Notes: a model not told the origin generated them from the sequence alone. A stretch of 64,000 nucleotides of DNA from Tragulus kanchil (GCA_022376925.1 JAIOJX010000004.1:175303501-175367500), one strand, 5' to 3'; shown: positions 1-9,849, numbered from the stretch's first letter. Numbers and translations: made by a program.

Positions 1-880
1 AAGGGAACTGGTGACAATGGTTATGGTTGGTAGTGAAGACCATGACAAGCCTCTGGGGTGACCTTACAGTTCTGAGCACCCTGCATCCAGAGAGGAGGGG
101 CTGTGACTCTTGTTCATCACTCTTGGCTGGCCCTGCCTGGAGGGCAGGGTCTCTGGGCTCCAAGGCAAAGACAAACCCACCTGAGGAAGGGTTTGCAGCC
201 ACCTGGGGTAGCTGTAGCTGAGGCATTCCAGGGGCTTCCTGGGGGAGATGTAGTTGGGCTTGGAGAGGGGAGCAGGGAGAGGGTCTCCCTGGAACTCTCC
301 CGGAATACCGAAGGCACTTCGGAAATGACAGGAGTCTGCCTCTTTGATTTCTTCCTCTCTCTCAGAAGTCACATCAGGCAGGAAATCCTGGTGATGGTCC
401 TGGAGACGTAATTGGCATTTCATCTGCTGGTCTGCTTCATTGGAGAGGGTGGAACAGCAAGGGAATCTGCCCGACCTGTAGCCAGATGCCCAGATAACTG
501 GGTTAGAGCCAAGGCTGTGGGGACAGATGGCCTGACGCGTGTCCTGGGAGGACCAAGGGAGGGAGGCCCTGGCCTCAGAAACACAAGCCCTCACGGGGAG
601 GCGGTCATGCTTTGGGCTCCCATGGTGCCCCCTGTCCCCGGTTCAGGCCCCTGGATAGCCAGCCCTTCACCCTGAATTGGGAGAAAAGGATGAATATTAT
701 TTCTAGTTTGACGATGAGCCTGAGGCTCCCAGGGGCTGGCTGCCTTTGGAGGATGAACAGCTGAGTGATGAGACGCCCAGACAGGCTCGGGTCCAGGGAG
801 CCTGCCTCTCAGTGCTGCCTGAGAACCGCAGACGCCTGTCACCCGCTCCCATGCGTGTTTGTGATTCCAGGAACAATGAT
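1..880. other. Non-repetitive flank, no gene seen
   Basis: Moderately GC-rich sequence with no recognisable repeat, exon or RNA gene. Open frames on both strands are short, overlap each other and show no recognisable domain, so I treat them as chance frames. Confidence 0.4.
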
Positions 881-1183
881 TTTATTTAAAGTTTTCTTTG
901 TTTGGGCTGCACTGGGTCTTGGTCCTGAGTGTGCACTTTCTCCAGCTGCAGCGAGGAGGCACTACTCCTCCTCACTGTGTGTGGGCTTCTCGTGGTTTAG
1001 GCTGCTCTTGCCACAGAGCACAGGCTCTGGGTGCATGGGCTCCCGCTGTGGTGACTTGTGGGTTCAGCAGGTTCAGCACATGGGCTTAGATGGCCCGCAA
1101 CACGTGGGATCTTCCTGGTCAGGGACTGAACCCATGTCCCCTGCACTGATAAGCGGATTTTTGTCGCTGATCATCCCCAGGGA
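881..1183 (-). repeat. CHR-2-type tRNA-derived SINE
   Basis: Read on the minus strand this is a diverged artiodactyl CHR-2-like SINE. The tRNA-like head lies near 1183 and contains the B-box-related run around 1120-1135. The GC-rich body with its 'cacaggctctgggtgcatgggctc' type core (shown in pieces at 1018-1050) and the A-rich tail at 881-890 complete the element. It is strongly diverged, so it is an old insertion. Confidence 0.7.
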
Positions 1184-1272
1184 CAGCTTAAAGTCTTCTC
1201 TTTGTTCCTAAATAGTTGCCACATTCTGGGCAGCAACTGTCCAGCTTTGGGGGGAACCATTTTTTAAGTTGA

Positions 1273-1350
1273 CTAAGGGACAGAGGAGCCTGGCGTGCTA
1301 TAGTCCGTGGGGTTACAAAGAGGCAGACACGGCTTAGCGGATGAACGACA
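1273..1350 (+). repeat. BovB / Bov-A 3'-end fragment
   Basis: A short match to the 3' end shared by BovB and Bov-A elements: 'acagaggagcctggcgtgct', then a degraded 'ggggttacaaagaggcagac' and a decayed 'gactgagcgactgaac'. It is truncated and diverged. Confidence 0.6.
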
Positions 1351-1369
1351 AGGGACTTTTTCTTGCTTC

Positions 1370-1488
1370 TTTCTTTTTATGACTTGGCCTCAGAGTTAGC
1401 AGGATCTCAGTTCCCTGACCAGGGATCGAACTTGGCCACAGCAGTGACAGCCTGGAATCCTAACCACCAGGCCACCAGGGAACTCCCT
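1370..1488 (-). repeat. CHR-1-type short tRNA-Glu SINE
   Basis: A roughly 120-bp minus-strand SINE. The tRNA-like head, seen on the plus strand as 'ccaccagggaactccct' at 1471-1487, is followed by the B box 'ccagggatcgaact' near 1420-1433 and a short A-rich tail. Confidence 0.75.
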
Positions 1489-2120
1489 AGGGGACTAGTT
1501 TTATATCCTGGTTTCTTTTACTTCCGATAACAAGTCAAAGCAGCTTAGAGTGGGGTTGTCAGAGAGGGAAAGTCAGATCTGACCTGGGAGTGGCCTAATT
1601 CTGTGGACAAGCGCCGCGGAGCGTTGTGGGCTCAGCCTGAGGCCTCCCTTGAAGGTGAACCAGGTTCTGAGCTTGGGCAGCAGGCTGGGGCCAGCGGTGT
1701 GCACAGAGGGCATGCCCCGCCCTCTCAGGCCAGCCTTACCCTCTTGAAGGCCTCGCCTCCATGAGAGCCATTTCCTAGTGTGGAGTGTTGGCCACGGGGG
1801 ATCTGGTCTTGATCTTGCCGAATCTGGACCCCTTTGCACCTGGGAGAAGGTTAAGAAGCAGGCTTAGCCCTTGGCTCTCTCACAGCCCTGGCGTCCTGGC
1901 ACCCAGCCCCAAAGCCCAACTCAGCGCCAGCTATGGGCCCCTCTTCTCCAGCTCATCTGCAACCTGGAGACGGTCATCCAGTCCCACCTCCTGGGCTCCC
2001 TGAGGGCAAAGTGACCAGGTCATCACGCCCCCTCACCGTGTTTGTTCTTGATTTGGCCTCCTGGAGGCTCATTTGTTTGGAGAAGAGAGACGCAGAAGGC
2101 CTTGGAGCTCAGTCACCTGA
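1489..2120. other. Unassigned sequence, no gene seen
   Basis: No repeat family or exon could be recognised. Short open frames exist on both strands but lack domains and overlap each other. Confidence 0.35.
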
Positions 2121-2330
2121 TATGAAGAGCCGACTCACTGGAAAAGACTCTGAGCTGGGAAACAGAGGGCAAGAGACCAGGGGGCGGCGAGGACGAGACT
2201 GATAAATATCATCGCCAACTCCAAGGGTGTGAATTTGAGCAACCTCTGGGAGATACTAGAGGACAGAGGAGCCTGGCAGGCTGCAGTCCTCCTTGGGGCC
2301 ACAAAGAAACAGAGGAAGCAAAGAAACACA
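2121..2330 (+). repeat. BovB LINE 3' fragment
   Basis: A diverged plus-strand copy of the last ~220 bp of BovB: 'agccgactcactggaaaaga', then 'gaatttgagcaacctctggg' and 'gaggagcctggcaggctgca'. It has internal deletions and no coding capacity. Confidence 0.75.
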
Positions 2331-2963
2331 AGTTCTGCCAGTGCGGAGCTCCCCCTGGGAGCAGGGATTCCGTCCAGCCCCGCAGTGGGGACGCAGGTGC
2401 CCGGAGTCATGAATACGCCAGGAGCAGAGTCTGGCACATTCGGGCCAGCCTGGCGTGCCGCGGCCCACCGCGCTGCAAAATCGGACCCGACGGAGTGAAT
2501 GCACGACGGCGAGTCTGGCTGACGGCAGCGCTCACGGGGCTGCAGTTGATAGTGAGGAAGTGACGCTCTTGCTTCAGGACAAGAGGAGACCGATGGAAAC
2601 ATACATTTTTCCTTTGCCTGTCCGGGCCTCTTTCTTGCTCAGTGTGTGTTGTGCGTCCTCATTAACCAGACCTTTTTAGGATCGAGGTCACATGCCTTCT
2701 TAATCTCACCAAGGGTTACAACTCCCTTGGAGATAACCTTTCTCTATAATCTCCAAAGAGGCCACCGCTGGCTTTCCGCACGTGGATCTGGATTGGGCCA
2801 GACACCAAGAGCACGTCATGGGATGTGTAACCCTTTGTCTCAAACGTGTATCATTGTGCTGTGACCTCCCATGGGGAGAACAGTCCTCAGACCTTTTTGT
2901 AAGGCTGTCTCCTGTGTTATACACCTGTGTGTGTGTGAGAGAGGGCGAGCGAGAATATGTGTG

Positions 2964-3180
2964 CATGTGCTCAGTTGCTCAGTTTCTCAGTCATGTCCAA
3001 CCCTTTGGGACTCCATGAACTGTAGCCCACCTGGCTCCTCTATCCAGGGGCTTCTCCAGGTAAGGATATTGGAGTGGGCTGCCATTTCCTTCTCCAGGGG
3101 ATCTTCCCAACCCAGGAATCAAATTTGTGTCTCCTGCATTGGCAGGCAGATTCTTTACCCCTGAGCCACCTGGGAAGCCC
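2964..3180 (-). repeat. Bov-A2 SINE
   Basis: A full-length-looking minus-strand Bov-A2. The head on the plus strand ends 'gagccacctgggaagccc' at 3163-3180. The body has the complement of 'gaaggaaatggcagcccact', and the tail region resembles the BovB 3' end ('gttgctcagtttctcagtca'). Confidence 0.85.
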
Positions 3181-3569
3181 TATGATCCGCAGGTTGGCTC
3201 CTATAACATTGTCCCATGTCTTTCTTAGGTGTAATATTGATTGATTGTTCATCAGCAATCATGGTGAAGGACCCAGGTCTGGGCTGAAGCCACTGGCCAT
3301 TGGCCAGCCATGGGCCCAGCCACAGAATGCCGGGCTGGGTCTGTGCCCAACCTTTGACGGGAGCAGGTGAGCGCCTAGAGAAACCACTCCGCAGGACAGG
3401 ACGTGCTGGGGACTCGTCATCTCAAAGAGGGGGCGGGGTCAGGGCCCTGTGTGTCTTGACTCCAGATCAGGGCCGGAGGTAACACCTACAGGGACGGGCT
3501 CCCTGCGCTGTCCACCAGCGTCTCAGCTTTATACGATACCTCAATCTTGTGTTCTGGTTTTTGCTGAGG
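3181..3569. other. Unassigned GC-rich spacer
   Basis: About 390 bp between SINEs with no recognisable repeat, exon or RNA gene. Confidence 0.35.
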
Positions 3570-3688
3570 TTTTTTGGGGGGCTGCACCACACAGCAGGTG
3601 GGATCTTAGTTCCCTGACCAGGGATCGAACTTGTGTCCCCTGCATGGGAAGGGCAGAGTCTTCACCACTGGGTCACCAGGGAAGTCCC
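3570..3688 (-). repeat. CHR-1-type short SINE
   Basis: Minus-strand tRNA-Glu-derived SINE with its head at 3672-3688 ('caccagggaagtccc' on the plus strand) and a B-box match in 'gaccagggatcgaacttgtg'. Confidence 0.75.
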
Positions 3689-3705
3689 AGATCCTGTCTT
3701 TTTTT

Positions 3706-4056
3706 TAGTGTTATTTATTGAGTTACTTATTTTTGGCTATTCTGGGTTTTCACTGCTGCTGCAGGCTCTTCTCTAGTTGCAGGGAGTGGGGGTTCCTCTC
3801 TAGTTGAGGTTGGAAGGTTTCTTGTTGCAGTGACTTCTCTTGTGGAACTCGGGCCCTAGGGCACACAGACTTCAGTCGTTGAGGCACATGGGCTCAATAG
3901 TTGCGGCTCTGAAGCTCTAGGGCACAGGCTCCATCGTTGTGGCTCATGGGCTTAGTTGCTCCCCAGCATATGGAATCTTCCTGGATCAGGGATCGAACTC
4001 ATGTCTCCTGCATTGGCAGGTGAGCTCTTCACCACTGAGCTACCAGAGAAGTCCCC
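3706..4056 (-). repeat. CHR-2-type long SINE
   Basis: A ~350-bp minus-strand CHR-2-like SINE directly next to the preceding SINE. The tail is at 3706-3730. The body repeats 'ctctagttg' and 'agggcacagg' motifs, and the tRNA-like head ends 'ctaccagagaagtcccc' at 4056. Close relatives are at 24413-24740 and 51985-52345. Confidence 0.8.
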
Positions 4057-4103
4057 AGATCCCATGTTGTTAAGAACAATTAGCGTGAGGTACATATGCT
4101 ACA

Positions 4104-4320
4104 AGGACTTCCCAGTTGGTTGGTTCGTGGTAAAGAATTCACCCGCCAATGCAGGAGACTCAAGAGATGTGGGTTCAGTCCCTGGGTTGGGAAGATCCCC
4201 TGGAGAAGGGAATGGCAACCTGCTCCAGTATTCTTACCTGGAGAATCCCATGGACAGAGGGGCCAGGCAGGCTACAGTTCATGAGGCTGCAGAGAGTCAG
4301 ACACAACTTAGCGACTAAAT
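4104..4320 (+). repeat. Bov-A2 SINE
   Basis: Plus-strand Bov-A2: head 'ggacttcccagttggttggt', tRNA B-box remnant 'gggttcagtccctgggttgg', body 'gaagggaatggcaacctgct' and 3' end 'agagtcagacacaacttagc'. Confidence 0.85.
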
Positions 4321-4831
4321 AGCAACAAGGAAGCAAGGACACAGCACACGCTCTGCCCATGCCAAGTGCCTGCTGAGAGCAGACCTTCTGTCCGCCTTGA
4401 GGACATGCTGTGTAGCAGTAATGACACTCATTTCTGTGATCCACCCAGGTTCCCGCAGGGGAGGGTGGGGCCGGCCCCGGGGACTCTGGAAGGGGCCCCA
4501 GGCCGGACATTCCTCCCACAGTCAAGCCCCAGCCTGTGAGAGCGAAGAGCACAGGGCTTGGGAAGGGAGAGGTTTTGAGCCGCAAGGAAGGCTCAGGAGC
4601 AGCTCTCTCTTCCTCTCCTACTCCAGAGTCTAACCCTCCCTCCAGGGAGAGCGGCAGCCTCTCCTGCGGAGGGGCAGGAGCCCTCATTCCACCTTCAAGA
4701 GGCAAAAGTTGAGGCTCAGAGAGGGTGGCGGGCTTGGCCAGGGACACGCGGGCTCAGCTGCAGGACTTGGACCCAGGCCTCCTGAAGCCGGGGGTGGAGA
4801 GGCTGCAGGAGGGGGCCCGGTCAGGCCTGGG
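4321..4831. other. Unassigned GC-rich sequence
   Basis: About 510 bp without a recognisable repeat or exon. The 190-aa minus-strand frame that crosses it also runs through the preceding Bov-A2 and is therefore spurious. Confidence 0.35.
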
Positions 4832-5040
4832 TGTGAGAGTGAGGAGGGAGAGGGGCAGGGCACAATTTCTGAAAAGAATGACAGCCCAAGGACGCAGCCT
4901 AAACCCATCAGAATCAAATGGGTCCAAGATGGCAGACCAGACCTTGATCCTCAGTCAGCAAGCTAAATGCCACACCCAGAGGCGCCAAGACAGTTCCACC
5001 CCTCCCTCAAAGAGCTGGAATAATCCTCCCACTCATTAGC

Positions 5041-5114
5041 ATACGGAATTGCCCAGCCTATAAAAGCTAAGAACTCCATATGGAATTACCCAGCCTATAA
5101 AAACTAAGAACGCC
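5041..5114 (+). promoter_or_regulatory. Tandemly duplicated LTR core promoter
   Basis: Two 37-bp units, 5041-5077 and 5078-5114, each containing 'cccagcctataaaa'. They differ at only a few bases. The related LTRs near 7095-7130 and 29383-29420 have just one unit, so the duplication is specific to this copy. Confidence 0.7.
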
Positions 5115-5198
5115 ATGTTTCCAGGGCCGCTGGATTCGCTCTGAGATGGTCCCCACTCTGTGGAGTGTGCTTTCTCTGAATCTGAATAAATCCATTTC

Positions 5199-5531
5199 CT
5201 TTTTTTTTTTAAAGATTTATTTATTTATTTATTTTTGGGCGGGGCTCGGGTTGGGGAGGGAGGGGAGTGGGCGGGCCACTTCCATTGGTCTTTCATTTCT
5301 CTGTTTTCATCCGTCTTTGTTCTTGGGCTCCTGTGGGCCTCCCATTGCAGTGGCCTCTGTTGTCGCAGAGCACCGACTCTGGGCGCATGCGCTCCAGAGC
5401 TCCGGCTCGGTGATTGGACACATAAGTCCAGCCGCTCCGCGGCACGGGGTATCTTCCCAGGCCAGGGATCAAACCGGCGCCCCTTGCACCGCAAGGCAGT
5501 GTCCTTATCCACTGGACCACCAGGGGAAGCC
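5199..5531 (-). repeat. Young T-SINE inserted in LTR
   Basis: A full-length minus-strand copy of the young tRNA-Glu-derived SINE, with head at 5531 and tail 'gatttatttatttatt' near 5213. It is flanked by an exact 17-bp target-site duplication, ctgaataaatccatttc, at 5182-5198 and 5532-5548. The minus-strand paralogous LTR around 7000-7025 has this site uninterrupted, which serves as an empty-site control. Confidence 0.93.
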
Positions 5532-5627
5532 CTGAATAAATCCATTTCTTACATTATCACTTTGCCTCTCACTGAATTCTTCTCTACAAGGAGACATGAA
5601 GAACCTGAGCCTCAGTGGGTCCAGACA

Positions 5628-5765
5628 TTAGGTGAGTGATTTTAATTAACAGGGTTTAGGCTGGGTTTGAGTCCCGGCCGCGTGGGTTCAAGTCCCAAGC
5701 AGGTTTGATTAAGTCTGGGCCCTGGGTTAAGTCTCAAATTGAGGTTGAACACTTTGATCAACACC
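5628..5765 (+). repeat. tRNA T-arm-like repeats downstream of LTR
   Basis: Just after the LTR end come two T-arm-like motifs, 'gggtttgagtccc' near 5665 and 'gggttcaagtccc' near 5685, and then 'ctgggttaagtctcaaattg'. The same arrangement follows the related LTRs at 6752-6914 (minus), 27348-27545 (plus) and 29040-29194 (minus). Confidence 0.65.
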
Positions 5766-5852
5766 CTCTCAGCAGGATTTAGGGCAGAGACTGTGGCATG
5801 CTACTCCAGGGAATCTGGTGGAACAGATCTTTAGTTAGATATTCTCAGGAAC

Positions 5853-6141
5853 TGATTTCATGATCCCAATCCTTGCATCTCCTCATATCTAGAAAAGCAC
5901 TAGATTCCTTCATGGTGACATCAGACCCTCATGACGAGCAGGAGACCTTTTATAAAGTAAGTGCTCGATTGCACTGAACTCCCCCTTCACCAGAATCTTC
6001 TATATTGACTTCCCCTCACTGCCTCTTTGGAGCAGTCTCTTAGAGTTATCTGAGGTGCTGTCTCACGCACCGGAGTCCTCATTTTGCCCCCAAATAAAAC
6101 TTAACTCAAAATTCGTAAGTTGTGCATCTTTTTAGTCAACA
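5853..6141 (+). mobile_element. ERV LTR, BTLTR1-like
   Basis: A plus-strand ruminant LTR fragment. 'ccaatccttgcatctcctca' lies near the start. The 3' part has 'ctgcctctttggagcagtct', the AATAAA in 'ccccaaataaaacttaactc' at 6090-6110, and a TCAACA-type end at 6141. This is solo-LTR-like, with no internal viral sequence attached. The exact 5' edge is uncertain. Confidence 0.65.
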
Positions 6142-6270
6142 GTAGCATCACCGATTCAATGGACATGAATTTGAGCAAACTCTGTGAGAGAGTAAAGACG
6201 GAGCCTGGCCTGCTGCCGTCCTTGGCGCCACAGAGAGTCTGACATGACTCAGACCCAACAGCAAAAACAA
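6142..6270 (+). repeat. BovB 3'-end fragment
   Basis: 'catcaccgattcaatggaca', 'tttgagcaaactctgtgaga' and a decayed 'gtctgacatgactcagaccc' match the BovB 3' end on the plus strand. Confidence 0.75.
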
Positions 6271-6280
6271 AATAAAACCT

Positions 6281-6435
6281 GATAGCCCTGTACCCTGGGG
6301 CCACGCTCACCCTCTGAGATGGCCCACACCCTGTCTGGGGTGTATTTCTCTTTAAATCAACTTTCCGACTGCTTTGTCTCAGTGAATTCTTACTGTAATG
6401 AGGCATCATGGACCTGAACTTCCTTTAAGGCCCGA
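6281..6435 (+). mobile_element. ERV1-like LTR 3' fragment
   Basis: A diverged R/U5 piece: 'ctgagatggcccacaccctg', then 'ctttgtctcagtgaattctt' and 'gaggcatcatggacctgaac'. The same order of motifs occurs in the LTR at 4832-5627. Confidence 0.6.
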
Positions 6436-6751
6436 GACCAGGCGTGTGGTCTCAGTTAAAAGGCCATGGGCTCTAGTTCCAGTCTGAGCCACACAGTTTC
6501 AAGGCTGCAGAGTTCAGGCTCCTCCTCTGAGGTCCTGAGGCCCCCGCGCACGCAGTGCTGCTCCTGGGCTTCAGGGCCAGGCAGCTCGGGGTCTCAGAGA
6601 CTTAGGGGCCACTCTGCTGCTCCCTCAGCCCTGACTTCTGAGAGCTGCTTGTCTACCCTCCCCAGTCTTGTGGACGGGCTGCCTGGCCCTGACCACCCCC
6701 GAGCTAGGTGGGAGTACCCTCGCCTCCGTGCCTGGTCCCCATGAAAGTGTT
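6436..6751. other. Unassigned GC-rich sequence
   Basis: About 300 bp between LTR pieces with no recognisable repeat or exon. The 92-aa plus-strand frame here has no visible domain. Confidence 0.3.
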
Positions 6752-6914
6752 TAGCCTCAATTTGAGACTTAAACCAAGGGCCCAGACTTAAACCTGCTTG
6801 GGACTTGAACGCACGCGGCCGGGACTCGAACCCAGCCTAGACCCTGTTTGGGACTTGAACCCACACAGCCGGGACTCGAACCCAGCCAACACACTGGTAA
6901 AATCCTCACCCACT
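6752..6914 (-). repeat. tRNA T-arm-like tandem repeats, internal side of LTR
   Basis: Two ~55-bp units on the plus strand, each with 'gggacttgaac' and then 'gggactcgaacccagcc' (6788-6832 and 6849-6892). These are complements of T-arm-like GGGTTCGAGTCCC. They sit on the internal side of the minus-strand LTR, as in the other three related loci. Confidence 0.65.
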
Positions 6915-7335
6915 GAGTGGACCCACTGGACCCACTGAGGCTCAGGTTCTTCATGTCTCTTTGTAGAGAAGAATTCAGTGAGAGACAAAGTGATAATGTA
7001 AGGAATGGATTTATTCAGATTCAGAGAAAGCACACTCCACAAACCGAGCGGGGACCATCTCAGAGCGAATCCAGCAGCCCTGAAAACATGGTGTTCTTAG
7101 CTTTTATAGGCTGGGTAATTCCATATGCTAATGAGTGGGAGGATTATTCCAGCTCGTTTAGGGAGGGGTGGAACTGTCATGGCACCTCTGGGTGTGTCAT
7201 TTAGCTCGCTGACTGAGGATCAAGGTCTGGTCCGCCATCTTGGACCTGTTTGATTCTGACGGGTTTAGGCTGTGTCCTTGGGCTGTCATTCTTTTCAAAA
7301 ATTGTGCCCTGCCCCTCTCCCTCCTCACCCTCACA
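6915..7335 (-). mobile_element. ERV LTR, same family as 4832-5627
   Basis: Minus-strand LTR. Its U5 end lies near 6915 ('cactgaggctcaggttcttc' on the plus strand), the AATAAA is at about 7011-7016, a single TATA is near 7110, and its 5' end (CTCACA on the plus strand) is at 7330-7335. It carries the uninterrupted SINE target site. No viral open frame is present. Confidence 0.75.
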
Positions 7336-7526
7336 CTGAGAGGCAGCTAGAGCAGCTCAGACAGAGAACAGATGGCAGAACCCTCGCTGTTGCTCAGTCT
7401 CCAGCAGATACTCGCGGCAGGTGCCAATTTGCAGTTGACACTGTAAGAAACACTCCAGACAGAGTGTGGGCCACCTCCGAGGGTGATAGCCACCCCGGGG
7501 TATGGGGCTGTCAGTTTTTGTTTTGT

Positions 7527-8188
7527 TGTCATTCAGTAGCTAAGTATGTCCAACTCTCTGTAACCTCGTGCACTGCGACACGCCAGGCTCCTGCCTTCAG
7601 CATCTCCCAGAGGGTGCTCAAATTCATGTCCACTGAGTCGGTGCTGCTGTCCAACCACCTCATCCTCTTGCCCCCTTCTTCTTGTGCTCTCAGTCTTTCG
7701 CAGGATCTGAGTCTTTCCCAATGAGTTGGCTCTTTCAGTCAGGTAGCCAAAGTATTGGAGCTTCAGCATCAACCCTTCCAATGAATACTCAGGGGGGTCA
7801 CTGCCCACTCAGGGCTGATTTTCTTTAGGATTGACAGGTTTGATCTCCTTGTTGTCCAGTGAACTCTCACGAGTCTTCTCCAGCACCATAATTCAAAAGC
7901 ATCAATTCTTTGGCTCTCAGTCTTCTTTATGGTCCAACTCTCACATCCATATGTGACTACTGGAAAACCCATAGCTTTGACTATATGGACCTTTGTTGGC
8001 AAAGTGATGTCTCTGCTTTTTAATACGCTGTCTAGGTTTATCATAGCTTCCCTTCCAAAGAGCAAACATCTTTTAACTTCATGACTGCAGTCATTTTGGA
8101 GACCAAGAAAATAAAATCAGACACTACTTCCACTTTTTCCCCTTCTGTTTGCCATGAAGTGATAGGACTGAATGCCATGGTCTTATAT
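7527..8188 (-). repeat. BovB LINE 3' part
   Basis: About 660 bp of diverged BovB 3' sequence on the minus strand. On the plus strand it reads from 'tcattcagtagctaagtatg' through 'ccaactctcacatccatatg' and 'tttgttggcaaagtgatgtc' to 'tgccatgaagtgataggact'. It keeps only a broken piece of the 3' coding region; the 98-aa minus frame at 7769-8065 is a relic of the reverse transcriptase C-terminus. Confidence 0.85.
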
Positions 8189-8505
8189 TTTTAATGTCAG
8201 TTTTTATAGGAGTAGGCAATTACGTATGTTAATGACTGGGAGGAGTATTCCAGCTATCTTGGGAAAGGGGTGAGGCTTTCCAGGAAGTGGGCCACTGCCC
8301 ACATTTTGTCCTCGGAATTGTCCTGGAACAATTACTTAGCTTGCTGATGTGTTGCAAAGAACTCATACTGAGGCTCAGGGTCTGGTGGGAGTCAGCTCAT
8401 TAATAACCATACTGGACCCATTTGGTTCTGATCAGTTTATGTTGTGTCCTTGGGCCTTATCATTTGTTTACAAATTGCGCCTTGACCCCTTCCCTCTTTC
8501 AGTTT
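8189..8505 (-). mobile_element. ERV LTR fragment (5' part)
   Basis: Minus-strand U3 part of an LTR related to those at 4832 and 6915. The complement shows 'gaccccttccctctttc', a '..cccaaggacacaacat..' block and a TATA-like 'ctataaaaac' near 8200-8210. It is repeated at about 9345-9658 by duplication D1. No R/U5 is visible. Confidence 0.65.
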
Positions 8506-8696
8506 TGTAAAAAGGAAACTGAGAGGAGCCCTGTGGGACTCCCAGACACAGAGCCTTTTTTGTCCCCCATTTCTTAAAGACAAGACTCCAGCTGCCATGA
8601 TGTTCCCTGAGTTCCCAAGGGCAAAGATTCAAACAGTTGATAATTAAGGGAGGAATAACCAAGAAACATGAGTCCACACCAAAGAAACCAAAGGAG

Positions 8697-8941
8697 GGCT
8701 TCCCTGGTGGTCCAGTGGGTAAAGAGTCTGCCTTGCAATGCAAGAGGCACCAGTTCGATCCCTGGCCTGGGAAGATCCCATGTGCTGCGGAACAGGTGGG
8801 CCGGCGTGTTCAATTATGAGCCAGCGCTCTAGAGCACATGAGCCCAGAGCCAGGTGCTCTGCAACAAGAGAGGCCACTGCAATGGAAGGCTACATGGGCC
8901 GAAGAATAAAGATGGATTAAAATAAATAAATAAAAAGACAA
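8697..8941 (+). repeat. T-SINE, older variant
   Basis: A plus-strand SINE with head 'ggcttccctggtggtccagt', A box TGGTCCAGTGG, B box GTTCGATCCC and the T-SINE body. It ends in (AAAT)n without the pyrimidine-rich 3' section. Left target repeat 8683-8696 (agaaaccaaaggag) recurs at 8972-8983. It is repeated at 9850-10094 by D1. Confidence 0.88.
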
Positions 8942-8983
8942 TAAAAGAGTCCAAAATTTAAAAAAGATAAAAGAAACCAAAGG

Positions 8984-9271
8984 GAGCTTCCCTGGTGGTC
9001 CAGTGGGTAAGGACACCGCCTTGCAGCGCAAGGGGAGCCGGTTCGATCCCTGGCCTGGGAAGATCCCACATGCTATGGAGCGGCTGGACCGATGTGTCCA
9101 ACTACCGAGCCGGAGCTCTGGAGCGCATGCGCCCAGAGCCGGTGCTCTGCAACAACAGAGGCCACCGCTATGGGAGGCCTACACGGGCCAAAGAACAAAG
9201 ATGGATCAAAATGGACAAATGAAAGACCAATAGAAATGGCCCGTCTGCTCCCCCCCCCCCCCCACCCCCAC
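8984..9271 (+). repeat. Young T-SINE, truncated at duplication junction
   Basis: A plus-strand young T-SINE starting right behind the target repeat of the preceding SINE. It is intact through 'agaaatggcccgtctgctcc' and then dissolves into a C-run at 9250-9263. The tail is missing, because D1 joins here. The full version is at 10137-10470. Confidence 0.88.
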
Positions 9272-9849
9272 CTCAGACACTACTTCCACTTTTCCCTTCT
9301 GTTTGCCATGAAGTGATAGGACTGAATGCCATGGTCTTATATTTTTTATGTCAGTTTTTATATGAGTTTGAAATTACGTATGTTAATGACTGGGAGGTGT
9401 ATTCCAGCTATCTTGGGAAAGGGGTGAGGCTTTCCAGGAAGTGGCCACTGCCCACATTTTGTCCTCGGAATTGTCCTGGAACAATTACTTAGCTTGCTGA
9501 TGTGTTGCAAAGAACTCATACTGAGGCTCAGGGTCTGGTGGGAGTCAGCTCATTAATAACCATACTGGACCCATTTGGTTCTGATCAGTTTATGTTGTGT
9601 CCTTGGGCCTTATCATTTGTTTACAAATTGCGCCTTGACCCCTTCCCTCTTTCAGTTTTGTAAAAAGGAAACTGAGAGGAGCCCTGTGGGACTCCCAGAC
9701 ACAGAGCCTTTTTTGTCCCCCATTTCTTAAAGACAAGACTCCAGCTGCCATGATGTTCCCTGAGTTCCCAAGGGCAAAGATTCAAACAGTTGATAATTAA
9801 GGGAGGAATAACCAAGAAACATGAGTCCACACCAAAGAAACCAAAGGAG

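Larger units (their letters stand above)
4832..5627 (+). mobile_element. ERV LTR (5'-type) with duplicated TATA block
   Basis: An ERV1-like ruminant LTR reading left to right. It begins TGTGAG at 4832. The U3 contains two TATA boxes (about 5059-5066 and 5096-5103) in a 37-bp tandem duplication. The R/U5 has an AATAAA at 5185-5190 and ends ...CCAGACA at 5627. A T-SINE (5199-5531) splits it. Related minus-strand LTRs are at 6915-7335 and 29195-29535. No gag, pol or env reading frame follows. Confidence 0.75.

Noticed and set aside
5628..5765. Calling the T-arm-like arrays tRNA genes
   Set aside because: Only the T-arm-like part is present; there is no acceptor, D or anticodon arm, and no A box at the right distance.
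6752..6914. Calling the T-arm-like repeats the retroviral primer-binding site
   Set aside because: Relative to the LTR they are in tRNA sense, whereas a primer-binding site is complementary to the tRNA 3' end.
8995..9233. Recurrent '[20 protein letters not shown]...'-type peptides at many places
   Set aside because: These are translations of the T-SINE, not a protein family.
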